Assembly (NCBI RefSeq): GCF_947493875.1
Contig: NZ_CANLSU010000005.1
Location: 62,001 to 126,000 of the forward strand
Length of the DNA stretch: 64,000 nt
Source of the DNA: an uncultured Marinococcus sp.
GTDB lineage: Bacteria; Bacillota; Bacilli; Bacillales; Marinococcaceae
Direction: 5' to 3'
Position numbers and translations under genes: made by a program. Below are positions 18,604-27,229 of this stretch, piece after piece. The notes below the pieces were generated by a model. It saw only the letters and a program-made list of their open reading frames with translations. It was not told where the DNA came from and did no database searches. Position 1 is the stretch's first letter; each line of letters opens with the position of its first letter.

Positions 18604-19524
18604 TTAAAGTCCTGCTTCGTAGTTCAATTTTTTCGCCATTTCCCGGAACTGCTGCTCGTCAAATCCCGGGGCGAATTCCTCCGGAATATGGTCGAGGTTC
18701 GGAATTTCTCCGCCCTCCGGCGTCGGCATGTCACTGACTACCTCGAGTTCGCCCGGTGGCCCAACCGGTGTCGGTCCGTTCCAGATCCGGTCAAGCATGG
18801 TGTAATCATTATCACTGAAACGATAGAGCTTACGGTGTGCGCCCTTCGCTTCGTATTTATGGGCATGATCATATTTACTGTTATCAAGGTCCGGCACCGG
18901 AAGCATTTTCGTTACGTCCACGCCTGTTAATTTCTCCAGCGCTTTGGCATAGGCCACTACATGCACACCACCGCGCACAAGCAGGTAGCCGCAGAGTTCA
19001 CGGGCGGTTTCATTGTCTGTCATCTGGTACACCCTCATTTTATGCGTTCTGGCTCCGCACTCGAGGTAAAAATTGTGAAGCAGATCGTTGACCAGGTTGC
19101 CGCTTGTAAAGACATTGTCCCCTGTCCACGGTGCTCCCATCGAATCCTTCGGTACAGAGTTCTGCCCGGCAAAAATAAAGCTTTGCGGATTTCTTGAATC
19201 CATGGCTTCACTGAGCGGTGTGCTGTCCGGATTGGCCGGGTCCTGGCCGCTTTGGCTCGTTGAACCCTGCAGGCATAAATTTATTGTATTGGCAACCAGC
19301 TCTACGTGTCCGAGTTCCTCGGCTGTGATGCTTGCGACTAAATCATAAAAAGGGCGTAGCTGTTTTTTGCTGCGGAAATTAAACGACTGGAATAAATAGT
19401 TATTAAGCGTTGACAATTCACCGAATTTTCCACCTAAAAGCTCCTGTACGACGTTGGCTGAGTTCGCGTCTGGGTTACTGGGCGTTGGGAGGTCGATTTG
19501 CAGTTTGTCAATTCTCTTAAACAC
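18604..19524 (-). CDS. Manganese catalase
   Basis: A 306-residue non-haem di-manganese catalase that removes hydrogen peroxide. The four-helix metal site is visible: GELSTLNNYLFQSF, SITAEELGHVELVANTI, and ECGARTHKMRVYQMTDN followed by VRGGVHVVAYAKALE. The C-terminal tail carries the usual LYRFS...GP proline-rich lid. GTG 19524 is chosen because GGAGG lies 7 bases upstream. A SigB-like promoter and two small inverted repeats (19601-19617 and 19643-19655) lie further upstream. It resembles Bacillus YdbD. Confidence 0.93.
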   Translation of the reverse strand: MFKRIDKLQIDLPTPSNPDANSANVVQELLGGKFGELSTLNNYLFQSFNFRSKKQLRPFYDLVASITAEELGHVELVANTINLCLQGSTSQSGQDPANPDSTPLSEAMDSRNPQSFIFAGQNSVPKDSMGAPWTGDNVFTSGNLVNDLLHNFYLECGARTHKMRVYQMTDNETARELCGYLLVRGGVHVVAYAKALEKLTGVDVTKMLPVPDLDNSKYDHAHKYEAKGAHRKLYRFSDNDYTMLDRIWNGPTPVGPPGELEVVSDMPTPEGGEIPNLDHIPEEFAPGFDEQQFREMAKKLNYEAGL

Positions 19525-19579
19525 AATGATTCCTCCTATAGGTTTAAATTCGTATTCCGCAAGCAAAATACACTTACCT

Positions 19580-19605
19580 ATTTCCGTTCTTCCTTTTAAG
19601 CAAAC
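19580..19605 (-). promoter_or_regulatory. Candidate SigB promoter of Mn catalase
   Basis: GTTTGC (19600-19605), 14 bases, GGAAAT (19580-19585). Bacillus Mn catalase YdbD is a SigB gene, which supports the reading. Confidence 0.4.
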
Positions 19606-19617
19606 ACTAAATGTTTG
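19601..19617. promoter_or_regulatory. Inverted repeat upstream of Mn catalase
   Basis: CAAACACTAAATGTTTG has perfect 6-base arms around 5 bases. A second perfect repeat, ATACAATTTGTAT, lies at 19643-19655. Either may be a regulator site; neither matches a known box well. Confidence 0.35.
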
Positions 19618-19694
19618 TCTATTAACAATATTCATTCTTTTTATACAATTTGTATTATTTTCGAAAAATCCTGTTTCTCCGGCTTTGAAACCAT

Positions 19695-19721
19695 GTTTAA
19701 AAGTACGTGGCGGCAGGAATA
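19695..19721 (+). promoter_or_regulatory. Candidate SigB promoter of ydaG-like gene
   Basis: GTTTAA (19695-19700), 15 bases, GGAATA (19716-19721). The -35 box is a perfect SigB match. Confidence 0.5.
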
Positions 19722-19758
19722 ATGATAATTAGTTTCACTACGAAAGGAAGGTTTATCC

Positions 19759-20187
19759 ATGGATAAAAACGAAGCAAAGAGACATGCACAAGATATCATC
19801 GACAGCAACAAGGTAGGCGTCCTTGCCACAATTGAAGGCAACAAGCCCCACTCCCGCTATATGACGTTTTACAATGACAACTTCACTCTTCTTACGCCGA
19901 CAAGCAGCAAAACCCATAAGGCGGAAGAAATCGAGAAGAATTCCAATGTGCATATTCTGCTTGGATACGACGGTGAAGGCTATGGAGACGCTTTTGTTGA
20001 AATTTCCGGCAAAGCAGTAATCCGCCATGATCAGGAAACCAAGGAAAAGGTTTGGACCGACAGCGTGCAGTCCTGGCTTGGCTCCCCGGACAATCCCGAA
20101 TATATTGTCCTCGAAATCCAGCCGGATTCTATCCGCCTGATGAACTCCAAAGGAGATACTCCCGAGGAAATTGACTTTTCTTCTTAA
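19759..20187 (+). CDS. ydaG: General stress protein 26-like flavin-binding protein (YdaG family)
   Basis: A 142-residue split-barrel protein of the pyridoxamine-phosphate-oxidase fold. Blocks are KVGVLATIEGNKPHSRYM, ITLLTPTSSKTHKAEEIEKN-like, VHILLGYDG, and YIVLEIQPDSIRLMN. Relatives bind flavin and are induced by general stress; the reaction is unknown. ATG 19759 follows AAAGGAAGG. The nearby GTTTAA/GGAATA pair fits control by SigB. It ends at a shared terminator with the convergent yhfK-like gene. Confidence 0.88.
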   Translation: MDKNEAKRHAQDIIDSNKVGVLATIEGNKPHSRYMTFYNDNFTLLTPTSSKTHKAEEIEKNSNVHILLGYDGEGYGDAFVEISGKAVIRHDQETKEKVWTDSVQSWLGSPDNPEYIVLEIQPDSIRLMNSKGDTPEEIDFSS

Positions 20188-20198
20188 GCAAATAAAAG

Positions 20199-20233
20199 TC
20201 CCCGCCGGTACGCATGCCGGCGGGGATTATTTT
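20199..20233. terminator. Bidirectional terminator, ydaG and yhfK
   Basis: TCCCCGCCGG and CCGGCGGGGA arms with A/T runs on both sides. Confidence 0.82.
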
Positions 20234-20870
20234 ATAAAGCCTTCCAGGCCTCGTGAATATCCGTATCTCCTGCAAGCAGCTCGACGGTCTGCCCGCGGGC
20301 GTTTTCAATATCCAGGGCGGCGATCATCGTGCGTGCCACGTCTTCTCTGGATATATCTCTTTTTTCGGGATTGGAAAGCTTTTCTGCAAGCTCGATTTTT
20401 CCTGTACCCTTCTCAAATGTCAGTTTCCCCGGACGGACAATCGTGTATGGCACTCCGCTGCTCTGCAGATGCTTGTCTGCGTTCAGCTTTGCCTCCGCGT
20501 AATGTTTAATGGCTCCCTGTGGATTCTCGACGCCAATCCCGCTCAGCATAACGTAGTGCTGCACCTCCTGCACTCTTGCCGAATCGATGGTTTTCTTTGC
20601 TCCCTGCTGATCCACGCTCACTGTTTTTTCAGGTCCGGTGGAAGATCCCGAGCCGGCAGCAAACATAACGGCGTCCATTCCCTTCAAAGCGGCCGCCGTG
20701 TCTTCTTCAAGATCTGCAAGAATCGTGGATGCCGCGCCCAGTTTTTTCAGTTCATCGGCCTGGGAGACTTCACGTACCATAGCATGCGGAGTATGCTCCG
20801 GATGGGCTGCAAGCTGTTCGACCAGCAGACGTCCCGTATGCCCGTTCGCTCCTATGACTAATACATCCAT
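20232..20870 (-). CDS. yhfK: NAD(P)-binding atypical SDR, YhfK-like
   Basis: A 212-residue atypical short-chain dehydrogenase with the Rossmann motif VIGANGHTGRLLVEQL, the VMFAAGSGSS block, an YVMLSGIG segment, and HYAEAKLNADKHLQSSGVPYTIVRPG. The usual active-site tyrosine falls in HYAEAK. NAD(P)H redox function is likely; the substrate is unknown. ATG 20870 is taken behind AAGGAGG. It lies 44 bases after the stop of the EamA transporter and may be its operon partner. Confidence 0.88.
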   Translation of the reverse strand: MDVLVIGANGHTGRLLVEQLAAHPEHTPHAMVREVSQADELKKLGAASTILADLEEDTAAALKGMDAVMFAAGSGSSTGPEKTVSVDQQGAKKTIDSARVQEVQHYVMLSGIGVENPQGAIKHYAEAKLNADKHLQSSGVPYTIVRPGKLTFEKGTGKIELAEKLSNPEKRDISREDVARTMIAALDIENARGQTVELLAGDTDIHEAWKAL

Positions 20871-20914
20871 TTTAACGCCTCCTTTTTTCACATTTGTTCC
20901 CTGCAGTCTTCAGT

Positions 20915-21868
20915 TTAAACGTCCCCACCAGGCTTTTTCTCCCATTCATTTTGCGTTTTCCTCCGCCTGCTTCCGCGCTTTCTCCGGAATTTTCCCGGTC
21001 TTGAATAAATAGAAAGAACGACCGCCGAAAAAATAAGGAAAATACCAAGCCCCTGCCAGCTGCTCAGCCTGTCCCCAAAAGCGAATACGCCGATCACAAT
21101 GGCCACCATCGGTTCAACGGTTGATAAAATCGCCGCTTTGCCCGACTCGATATATTTCAGCCCGATCGTAAACAGGATATACGCAGCAATCGTGGAAAGA
21201 AGAATGCCTCCAAGACCGTACATCCACATCATCGGCTCACGTATGGCTTCTTCGTTTGCCAGAAGGCCGCTGAAAGGGACCATTACCACTCCTCCGGCTA
21301 GCATAGTGTAGGCAGTGATCGTAATGGAATGATATTTCGGCGTCACAAATTTACCGAGAATACTGTACAGGCCACAGCACAAACCGGAAAGCAGGCCGAT
21401 CATTAGAATCGACAGCGACATTCCGCCCGCTCCTCCGGGAAGCAGACCGGCCACCAGCGCACAGCCGGCGATCGTAAGCAAAATAGCTGCCAGCTTATTC
21501 GCTGTTATTTTTTCTTTAAATACAAATCTTGAAATAAGCGCTACAAACACGGGACTGGTATAGAGAAGCACGACCGCAATGGAAAGCGAGGCTTCATTCA
21601 TGACAGTGAAATAACACCAGTTAAAGAGGGCTATACTGCCGACGCCGAGCCCGATAAAGTGCGGCAGATCGTACCACCGGACCTTCAGAAGATACGGCCG
21701 GACCAGGGCTACAGCCAGAAATAAGATCAGGGCCGAACCGGCCATGCGGAGCGCTACTACCTGGTCGGGTTCAATATTGTACCGGTACATGTTCTGTACG
21801 AACAAGCCTGTGAATCCCCAAAACGAAGCGCCGGCGACGGCAAATAAATAGGCAGTGGATGGTTTCAT
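20915..21868 (-). CDS. EamA/DMT family transporter
   Basis: A 317-residue membrane protein with ten hydrophobic helices in two EamA repeats: FAVAGASFWGFTGLFVQNMY near the start and GGILLSTIAAYILFTIGLKYIESGKAAI in the second half. It ends in a basic tail (RKRGSRRRK). Such carriers export amino acids or other metabolites. ATG 21868 follows GGGGGAG; the longer frame to 21931 lacks a ribosome site. Substrate unknown. Confidence 0.87.
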   Translation of the reverse strand: MKPSTAYLFAVAGASFWGFTGLFVQNMYRYNIEPDQVVALRMAGSALILFLAVALVRPYLLKVRWYDLPHFIGLGVGSIALFNWCYFTVMNEASLSIAVVLLYTSPVFVALISRFVFKEKITANKLAAILLTIAGCALVAGLLPGGAGGMSLSILMIGLLSGLCCGLYSILGKFVTPKYHSITITAYTMLAGGVVMVPFSGLLANEEAIREPMMWMYGLGGILLSTIAAYILFTIGLKYIESGKAAILSTVEPMVAIVIGVFAFGDRLSSWQGLGIFLIFSAVVLSIYSRPGKFRRKRGSRRRKTQNEWEKKPGGDV

Positions 21869-22067
21869 AGCTTCTCCCCCTTTATATGGATCCTTTTCCT
21901 TCAGCTCCGCTATCATCTCAGATTTCTGCACCGGCTTTCTATAAATTTTAAATTATTCTTAAATAGTATTGACCTTCCCTGATCTTAAATGTTTGAAAAA
22001 ATACAGCGCGAGGTATATTATACATTGCTACCGGGTTCTATCCGGTAATTATGAAAGGATGGTTGCT

Positions 22068-23519
22068 ATGCATACCGATTTTACAAAGCAGTATATTAAC
22101 GGCTCCTGGGTGAGCGGCTCATCCAGCAAAACAATCGAAAATACTAATCCTTATAACGGCGAATCGCTGGGAACAATTGCTTCTGCAGACGCCAATGATC
22201 TTGACCGGGCGTATCAGTCGGCCAATGATTATCAGAAAACGTGGGACGCCCACAGCCCCGCTGAAAAACAACAGTATCTCCACCGTCTGTACGATGTCAT
22301 GCAGAACCAGAAGGAAACCATTGTGGAATGGCTGATCAAGGAATCCGGAAGCAGCAGACTGAAGGCGGAAACAGAGTTCAATACAGCATCCAACATTGTT
22401 TTTGAATCCACTTCATTCCCTAACCGGGTCCACGGATCGACCGCTCCTTCGAACACGCCCGGAAAAGAAAACTATACGTTCCGTTCGGGCAAAGGAGTTA
22501 TTGGAGTTATCGGCCCATGGAACTTCCCGTTCCATCTCGCAATGAGAACAATTGCACCGGCAGTGGCAACAGGCAATACCGTCGTAGTTAAACCAGCATC
22601 CGACACACCGGTTACCTCCGGGCTGCTGATTGCAGCATTGTTTGAAGAAGCCGGTTTTCCGGCAGGCGTCATTCACGTCACGGCCGGACGCGGCTCCGAA
22701 ATTGGCGATGCATTCGTTACTCACGAAGTACCGGCGCTGTTATCGTTCACCGGCTCCACCGAAGTCGGCACGCACATTGCTGAGCTCGCGGCGAAAAACT
22801 TAAAAGAAACCGCTCTTGAGCTTGGCGGCAACAATGCTATGGTTGTTCTTCAGGACGCCGAGGTGAAAAAGGCTGCCAAAGCAGCAGTATTCGGTTCCTT
22901 CCTTCACCAGGGACAGATTTGTCTCGCATTGAACCGCGTGATTGTTCATGATGACATTTACGACGAATTTGTCGAAGAATTCACCCGCGTGGCGAAAACG
23001 TTAAAAGCTGGCGACCCTTCGGATGAAAATGTAATCGTCGGACCAATTATTAACGAAGAACAGGTCAAAAATATAGAAAAACTGGTCCAGGGCACGATCG
23101 ATGCCGGGGCTAAACTTCAGACAGAGTTTGAAATCAACGGCCAGGTTATACCGCCGGTGGTTCTTTCCGAAGTAACTAACGATATGCCTGCAGCAAAGGA
23201 TGAAGTCTTCGGCCCTGTCGCAACATTAATCCGGGCATCGAGCGAGGACGAAGCTATCCGCATTGCCAACGATTCTCCTTACGGCCTGAGCGGATCGGTC
23301 TTCACCCAGGACCGTTACCGGGGCATGCAGGCAGCGCGCCGCATTAATTCCGGCATGGTTCACGTAAATGACCAGTCCGTAAACGATGAAGCCCACCTGC
23401 CATTTGGCGGCGAGAAGCAATCAGGTATCGGACGCTTTAACGGCGAATGGGTTTTAGATGAATTTACGACCGAGCAGTGGATCAGTGTACAGGCGCAGGA
23501 CCGCCCGTACCCATTGTAA
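22068..23519 (+). CDS. Aldehyde dehydrogenase, YfmT/vanillin-dehydrogenase-like
   Basis: A 483-residue NAD(P)-dependent aldehyde dehydrogenase. GVIGPWNFPFHLAMRTIAPA, FTGSTEVG, the general base in LELGGNNAMVVL and the nucleophile cysteine in HQGQICLALNR are all present. The C-terminal FGGEKQSGIGRFNGEW followed by DEFTTEQWISVQ closely follows Bacillus YfmT, an aromatic aldehyde dehydrogenase. ATG 22068 follows GAAAGGA at 8 bases. The gene stands alone; aromatic aldehyde substrate is inference. Confidence 0.92.
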   Translation: MHTDFTKQYINGSWVSGSSSKTIENTNPYNGESLGTIASADANDLDRAYQSANDYQKTWDAHSPAEKQQYLHRLYDVMQNQKETIVEWLIKESGSSRLKAETEFNTASNIVFESTSFPNRVHGSTAPSNTPGKENYTFRSGKGVIGVIGPWNFPFHLAMRTIAPAVATGNTVVVKPASDTPVTSGLLIAALFEEAGFPAGVIHVTAGRGSEIGDAFVTHEVPALLSFTGSTEVGTHIAELAAKNLKETALELGGNNAMVVLQDAEVKKAAKAAVFGSFLHQGQICLALNRVIVHDDIYDEFVEEFTRVAKTLKAGDPSDENVIVGPIINEEQVKNIEKLVQGTIDAGAKLQTEFEINGQVIPPVVLSEVTNDMPAAKDEVFGPVATLIRASSEDEAIRIANDSPYGLSGSVFTQDRYRGMQAARRINSGMVHVNDQSVNDEAHLPFGGEKQSGIGRFNGEWVLDEFTTEQWISVQAQDRPYPL

Positions 23520-23624
23520 TTTCTCCGGAAATTTCAAGCTGAAATTGTTCTGTTTCCTTTTATTACCTTGCGGCCTGCTCTAAAATTGATTACTCTATAA
23601 AGAGAGGGGTAAGGAGGTTTGGAA

Positions 23625-23825
23625 GTGGAACAAGAAAAAGACGTAAAAATATTTGATAAAGACGAACTTTTGTATTTTGATGGAAAAGAGTGCAGGATGA
23701 TCGCGGAATATGAACGAACGATTTGTGTCGAATACGTTCATTACCCGTTCGCCGGCCAGGAGGAAGAATTTCCTTATCCACGCGTTATTCTTCGCAAAGG
23801 GGAAGTCGAACGCGCAGCTGTCTAA
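23625..23825 (+). CDS. Small acidic hypothetical protein
   Basis: A 66-residue soluble protein that I do not recognise. The start GTG 23625 is chosen because a strong AAGGAGG lies 7 bases upstream. The chain is acidic (KIFDKDELLYFDGKECRMI and AGQEEEFPYPRVI) and appears to be a small beta protein; two cysteines are far apart. The good ribosome site and the terminator that follows show that it is a real gene. Confidence 0.7.
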   Translation: MEQEKDVKIFDKDELLYFDGKECRMIAEYERTICVEYVHYPFAGQEEEFPYPRVILRKGEVERAAV

Positions 23826-23856
23826 ACGAAAGTTTGCTTTAAAATAACAGCAAAAA

Positions 23857-23891
23857 AACAGGGACTGTCCTTTTACGGGGCAGTCCCTGCT
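23857..23891. terminator. Terminator after small hypothetical gene
   Basis: CAGGGACTG pairs with CAGTCCCTG across a 13-base loop, with A-run before and TTTG after. May serve the convergent acetyltransferase gene also. Confidence 0.72.
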
Positions 23892-23934
23892 TTGTATTCC
23901 TTAATGAACACCTTTACGCTTTGTCCTTCGTTTT

Positions 23935-24405
23935 TTACAGCAGCTTTGCCATCACGACGACGCCAAATGACGGCAGCCCTTCTTTTTCTGCGGTGTATTC
24001 CCTTACCGTTTCATATCCCATCCGCTGATACATACGGACGTTTTGCGGCGTCGATGCCCGAACTTTACAATAAATCCCTTTGAACTGTTCTTCTGCTGCA
24101 GCTTTCTCCACCCAGCGGATAAGCGCTGCGGCAGCCCCGTTCCCACGTTGGGACGGACGGACCGAAAGACGGTGAAAGTACATATAATCCTCCTCGGGCC
24201 GGAACCGGATCATTGCGGCCGCTTTCCCGTCCTTCCACCAGACGGCGGCCCGTTCTCCCTGCTCCATTTCAGCCTGAATCGACTCTGTGGTTTCCTGAAT
24301 AGCTCCTGACGGCGGTGAGTCGTTCCGGTACTCCCAGAACGCTTCATACATAATGGCATTAATCAGGGATGCTTCTGACGGTCCTGCTTCTGTAATTTCT
24401 TTCAT
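23935..24405 (-). CDS. GNAT family N-acetyltransferase
   Basis: A 156-residue acetyl-CoA dependent N-acetyltransferase. The CoA-binding motif A is LSVRPSQRGNGAAAALIRW; motif B appears at CKVRASTPQNVRMYQRMGYE. ATG 24405 follows AGGAGG at 6 bases, so the longer frame to 24447 is rejected. The acceptor substrate is unknown. Lone gene. Confidence 0.9.
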   Translation of the reverse strand: MKEITEAGPSEASLINAIMYEAFWEYRNDSPPSGAIQETTESIQAEMEQGERAAVWWKDGKAAAMIRFRPEEDYMYFHRLSVRPSQRGNGAAAALIRWVEKAAAEEQFKGIYCKVRASTPQNVRMYQRMGYETVREYTAEKEGLPSFGVVVMAKLL

Positions 24406-24474
24406 TCTTTTCCTCCTGGCACCTTCCGAATCCATACTTATGATCATTTATCGTACCATATTTGTTCAGGCACG

Positions 24475-24501
24475 AAAAAAGAACCTGCACTCGGCAGGTT
24501 C
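24475..24501 (-). terminator. Terminator after the SleB-like gene
   Basis: GAACCTGC pairs with GCAGGTTC, loop of five, followed by TTTTTT on the minus strand. Confidence 0.85.
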
Positions 24502-24514
24502 CTGCTTCTCATCA

Positions 24515-25138
24515 TCAGCTTGCAAAAACATGCTGGCCGATGGATAAATTCGGTGTCCGCGTCCAGATCCAGTCCGAGGTTACCTCCTCCGGATTGTAAT
24601 AATACATCGAACCATAGGACGGGTCATAGCCATTCCATGCCTGCTTGACCGCTTCATACGCTGTCTGATCAGGTGTCATGCTGTACTGGCCGTCAGCTAC
24701 TGCGGTGAAAGCATTCTGCTGCTGAATGACGCCGTTTACGTTATTGGGAAATTCAGCAGATTCAAGACGATTTAAAATCACCGCTGCCACACCTATCTGC
24801 CCTTCAAAGGATTCCCCGCGGGCTTCCCCGTAGACCGCTTTGGCCACTGATGTAACTTCACTCATGCGGCTGGTCGTCTGCGGCCCCGCCGCACCATCCA
24901 CGATTAAGTTGAAATCACTTTGAAATTGCTGTACTGCCCGGGTGGTGGCCGGGCCGTAATAGCCGGTCGCATTCGTATGTAAATATCCCATCTGTATTAA
25001 ATCCTGCTGAAGCGCCGTTACTTCCGGCCCCTGTGCTTCCGTTTCCAGCATAGATGCCTTAGTGGTGCCAGGTGAAGCAAAAATAAGGATTGTAGCCATG
25101 ATTGCAAAAATAGTACTGAATAATAATTTCTTTTTCAA
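24515..25138 (-). CDS. sleB: Cell wall hydrolase, SleB-like
   Basis: A 207-residue secreted protein: a signal peptide (LLFSTIFAIMATILIFASPG, cut near TKAS), a peptidoglycan-binding domain (VTALQQDLIQMGYLHTN to FNLIVDGAAGPQT), and a hydrolase_2 domain (VAKAVYGEARGESFEGQIGVAAVILNR). The catalytic glutamate is in YGEARGE. This is the architecture of the spore cortex-lytic transglycosylase SleB, but vegetative wall hydrolases share it and no ypeB partner is beside it. TTG 25138 is the likely start behind GGAGGT. Confidence 0.88.
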   Translation of the reverse strand: MKKKLLFSTIFAIMATILIFASPGTTKASMLETEAQGPEVTALQQDLIQMGYLHTNATGYYGPATTRAVQQFQSDFNLIVDGAAGPQTTSRMSEVTSVAKAVYGEARGESFEGQIGVAAVILNRLESAEFPNNVNGVIQQQNAFTAVADGQYSMTPDQTAYEAVKQAWNGYDPSYGSMYYYNPEEVTSDWIWTRTPNLSIGQHVFAS

Positions 25139-25260
25139 ATTTTCACCTCCATCCATATTGTATCCAAAAAATTCAATTTTCTAAACAAATTTCCTTCCTT
25201 TCATGAAAAGTATATAACAAGGTACTAAGTGCTGGTAATAATCAGTTCCATATTTTAACA

Positions 25261-25289
25261 AAAAAGACCCCCATGAAACATGGGAGTCC
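25261..25289 (-). terminator. Terminator after the BCCT gene
   Basis: GGACTCCCATG and CATGGGGGTC arms followed by TTTTTT on the minus strand. Confidence 0.8.
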
Positions 25290-25300
25290 ACACATTATTT

Positions 25301-26833
25301 TTAGGAGGCCTTATCCGGCTTGTCTGTATCCTTTTGTTTGTCCTTTGTTTCAATATCTGTTTCTTCCCTCAGCGCTTTAAACAGCGAGTACACCATCAGT
25401 ATCATCACGATGGAAAACGGAAGCGCCGATATAATCATGACGTTCTGCAGCGCGTCTATCCCTCCGGAGTAGAGCAGTACTGCCGCTGTGGCGGAGAGCA
25501 TGATCCCCCAGATAAATTTGACAATGGCAGAAGGATTTAACGCCCCGTTCGATGTCTGCATGCCGAGCACAAATGTCGCAGAATCGGCGGACGTGATAAA
25601 GAATGAGATGATTAAAAGGAGTGTAATAACAGACAAAACAATGCTGAGCGGGTATTGATCAAATACACCAAAGATGGCCTCCTCCGCAGCCAGCGAGGAA
25701 ACGTCTGCCAGACCGGTGCTCTGGACGTTTAACGTCGCACCGCCAAACAGGGAGAACCAGATGAAGCTGACAATCGAAGGAACCAGGATGACGCCAATGG
25801 TAAATTCCTTCAGGGTGCGCCCTCTCGATACCCGGGCGATAAATATACCCACAAATGGCGACCAGGAGATCCACCATGCCCAGTAGAAGATCGTCCATGC
25901 ATTGATCCATTCCCTCGAGCTGTCGGATGTTGGTGCGATCCGGAAGCTCATGCTTGGAAGCGACTGCAGATAAGTTCCTATCGTGTTCGTAAACAAATTC
26001 ATGGAAAATAACGTTGGGCCGACAAAAAGCATTAAGATAAATAAGATGATTGTTAAGTATATGTTCGCGTTACTCAGGAATTTGATTCCTTTGTTTAGGC
26101 CGGTATACGCTGACACTAAAAACAAAACAGTTATAACGAAGATTACAATCAGCTGTACCGTATAATTATTCGGAGTGTCAAACAAATAAGCCATACCGCC
26201 GGAAACCTGGGCTGCGCCGATACCAAGGGTGGTGGCAATACCTGAGACCGTTGCAACCAGCGCGATAATGTCCACTATTTTTCCGCCGATGCCTTTTTCG
26301 TTCATAATCGGGCTGAGCATGGCGCTCACCATGCCGGGAGCACCGCGCCGGAACGTGAAATACGCAAAACAGATAGCCGTAATGCCGTAAATCGCCCACG
26401 GATGGATGCCCCAGTGCAGAAACATATAACGCATGGAATCGACCAGCGCCTGGTCTGTTCCAACCTCTGCTTCCGGAGCATTTGTTGCATAGTGGGAAAC
26501 CGTTTCCGCCCCACTCCAGAATACAAGCCCGACTCCCATGCCGGCACTAAAAAGCATCGCAAACCATGTTGGATAGCTGTATTCCGGCCGGTCCTCCGGT
26601 CTTCCAAGCCGGATGTTTCCGTACCTGCTGAAAATAAAATAGATACATAAAAGCACAAATGCCGATACAATTAAAAGATAATACCACCCAAAACGGTTCG
26701 ATACGAATGTCTGCACTGCAGAGGTGGCATTAAAAAACGATTCCGGGACTGCAACTCCGACAACCGCCATAATAAGCAGTATTACTAAGGCTCCGTAAAA
26801 CACAAAGCCTACTCTTGGTTTTTGATTATCCAC
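25301..26833 (-). CDS. BCCT family osmolyte transporter (betaine type)
   Basis: A 510-residue secondary transporter with twelve helices. FSAGMGVGLVFWSGAE and WAWWISWSPFVGIFIARVSRGRT are the BCCT signatures, with the tryptophan box that binds trimethylammonium groups. It probably imports glycine betaine or a related compatible solute with Na+, as OpuD and BetL do. A short charged C-terminal tail (EETDIETKDKQKDTDKP) may sense osmotic state. The start is GTG 26833 behind GGAAGGGG. A SigA promoter and two TCGCGA palindromes lie upstream. Confidence 0.93.
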   Translation of the reverse strand: MDNQKPRVGFVFYGALVILLIMAVVGVAVPESFFNATSAVQTFVSNRFGWYYLLIVSAFVLLCIYFIFSRYGNIRLGRPEDRPEYSYPTWFAMLFSAGMGVGLVFWSGAETVSHYATNAPEAEVGTDQALVDSMRYMFLHWGIHPWAIYGITAICFAYFTFRRGAPGMVSAMLSPIMNEKGIGGKIVDIIALVATVSGIATTLGIGAAQVSGGMAYLFDTPNNYTVQLIVIFVITVLFLVSAYTGLNKGIKFLSNANIYLTIILFILMLFVGPTLFSMNLFTNTIGTYLQSLPSMSFRIAPTSDSSREWINAWTIFYWAWWISWSPFVGIFIARVSRGRTLKEFTIGVILVPSIVSFIWFSLFGGATLNVQSTGLADVSSLAAEEAIFGVFDQYPLSIVLSVITLLLIISFFITSADSATFVLGMQTSNGALNPSAIVKFIWGIMLSATAAVLLYSGGIDALQNVMIISALPFSIVMILMVYSLFKALREETDIETKDKQKDTDKPDKAS

Positions 26834-26882
26834 GGTGGGACCCCTTCCTATTTATGTATGCTGAAAACTATGGAACTTTTGC

Positions 26883-26911
26883 ATTATGCAGAATTAAACG
26901 AAAAATAACAA
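26883..26911 (-). promoter_or_regulatory. SigA promoter of the BCCT gene
   Basis: TTGTTA (26906-26911), 17 bases, CATAAT (26883-26888) on the minus strand, giving a leader of about 45 bases. Confidence 0.6.
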
Positions 26912-26933
26912 ATACACTAATTTCATAGAATTC

Positions 26934-27006
26934 ATCATAATTCGCGATAATTTATGATTATATTAACTATACTCATTATATAATGATATCACCGCATATA
27001 TCGCGA
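26934..27006. promoter_or_regulatory. Paired TCGCGA palindromes upstream of the BCCT promoter
   Basis: TCGCGA occurs at 26942-26947 and 27001-27006, 59 bases apart. The first is enclosed by ATCATAA (26934-26940) and TTATGAT (26952-26958). Possible operator pair; the regulator is unknown. Confidence 0.35.
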
Positions 27007-27129
27007 TTTAACTGATTTTTACACCAAATTAGTACGATTGTGTCAAATTTTCTCACATATTTTTTCTGTCTTTAAGCCTTGTACTGGCGCAAACGCGGGT
27101 CATTATCCTTTATTTTCCTTGTATAAGCT

Positions 27130-27154
27130 GTTTTTTTGCTTCCATAAAGGGAAT
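27130..27154 (+). promoter_or_regulatory. Candidate SigB promoter of ydbM-like gene
   Basis: GTTTTT (27130-27135), 13 bases, GGGAAT (27149-27154). Confidence 0.35.
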
Positions 27155-27229
27155 ATGATTTCATGTATATGCGTATAAAATTCCGATACCTCTATTCAAA
27201 TAAAATTCCATCATTTTGGAGGCAGCAGT

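Larger units (their letters stand above)
26834..27229. other. Divergent intergenic region, BCCT and ydbM-like
   Basis: About 400 bases with no gene. It is strongly AT-rich. It holds the BCCT promoter, two TCGCGA palindromes and a possible SigB promoter for the gene on the right; nothing else is clear. Confidence 0.6.
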
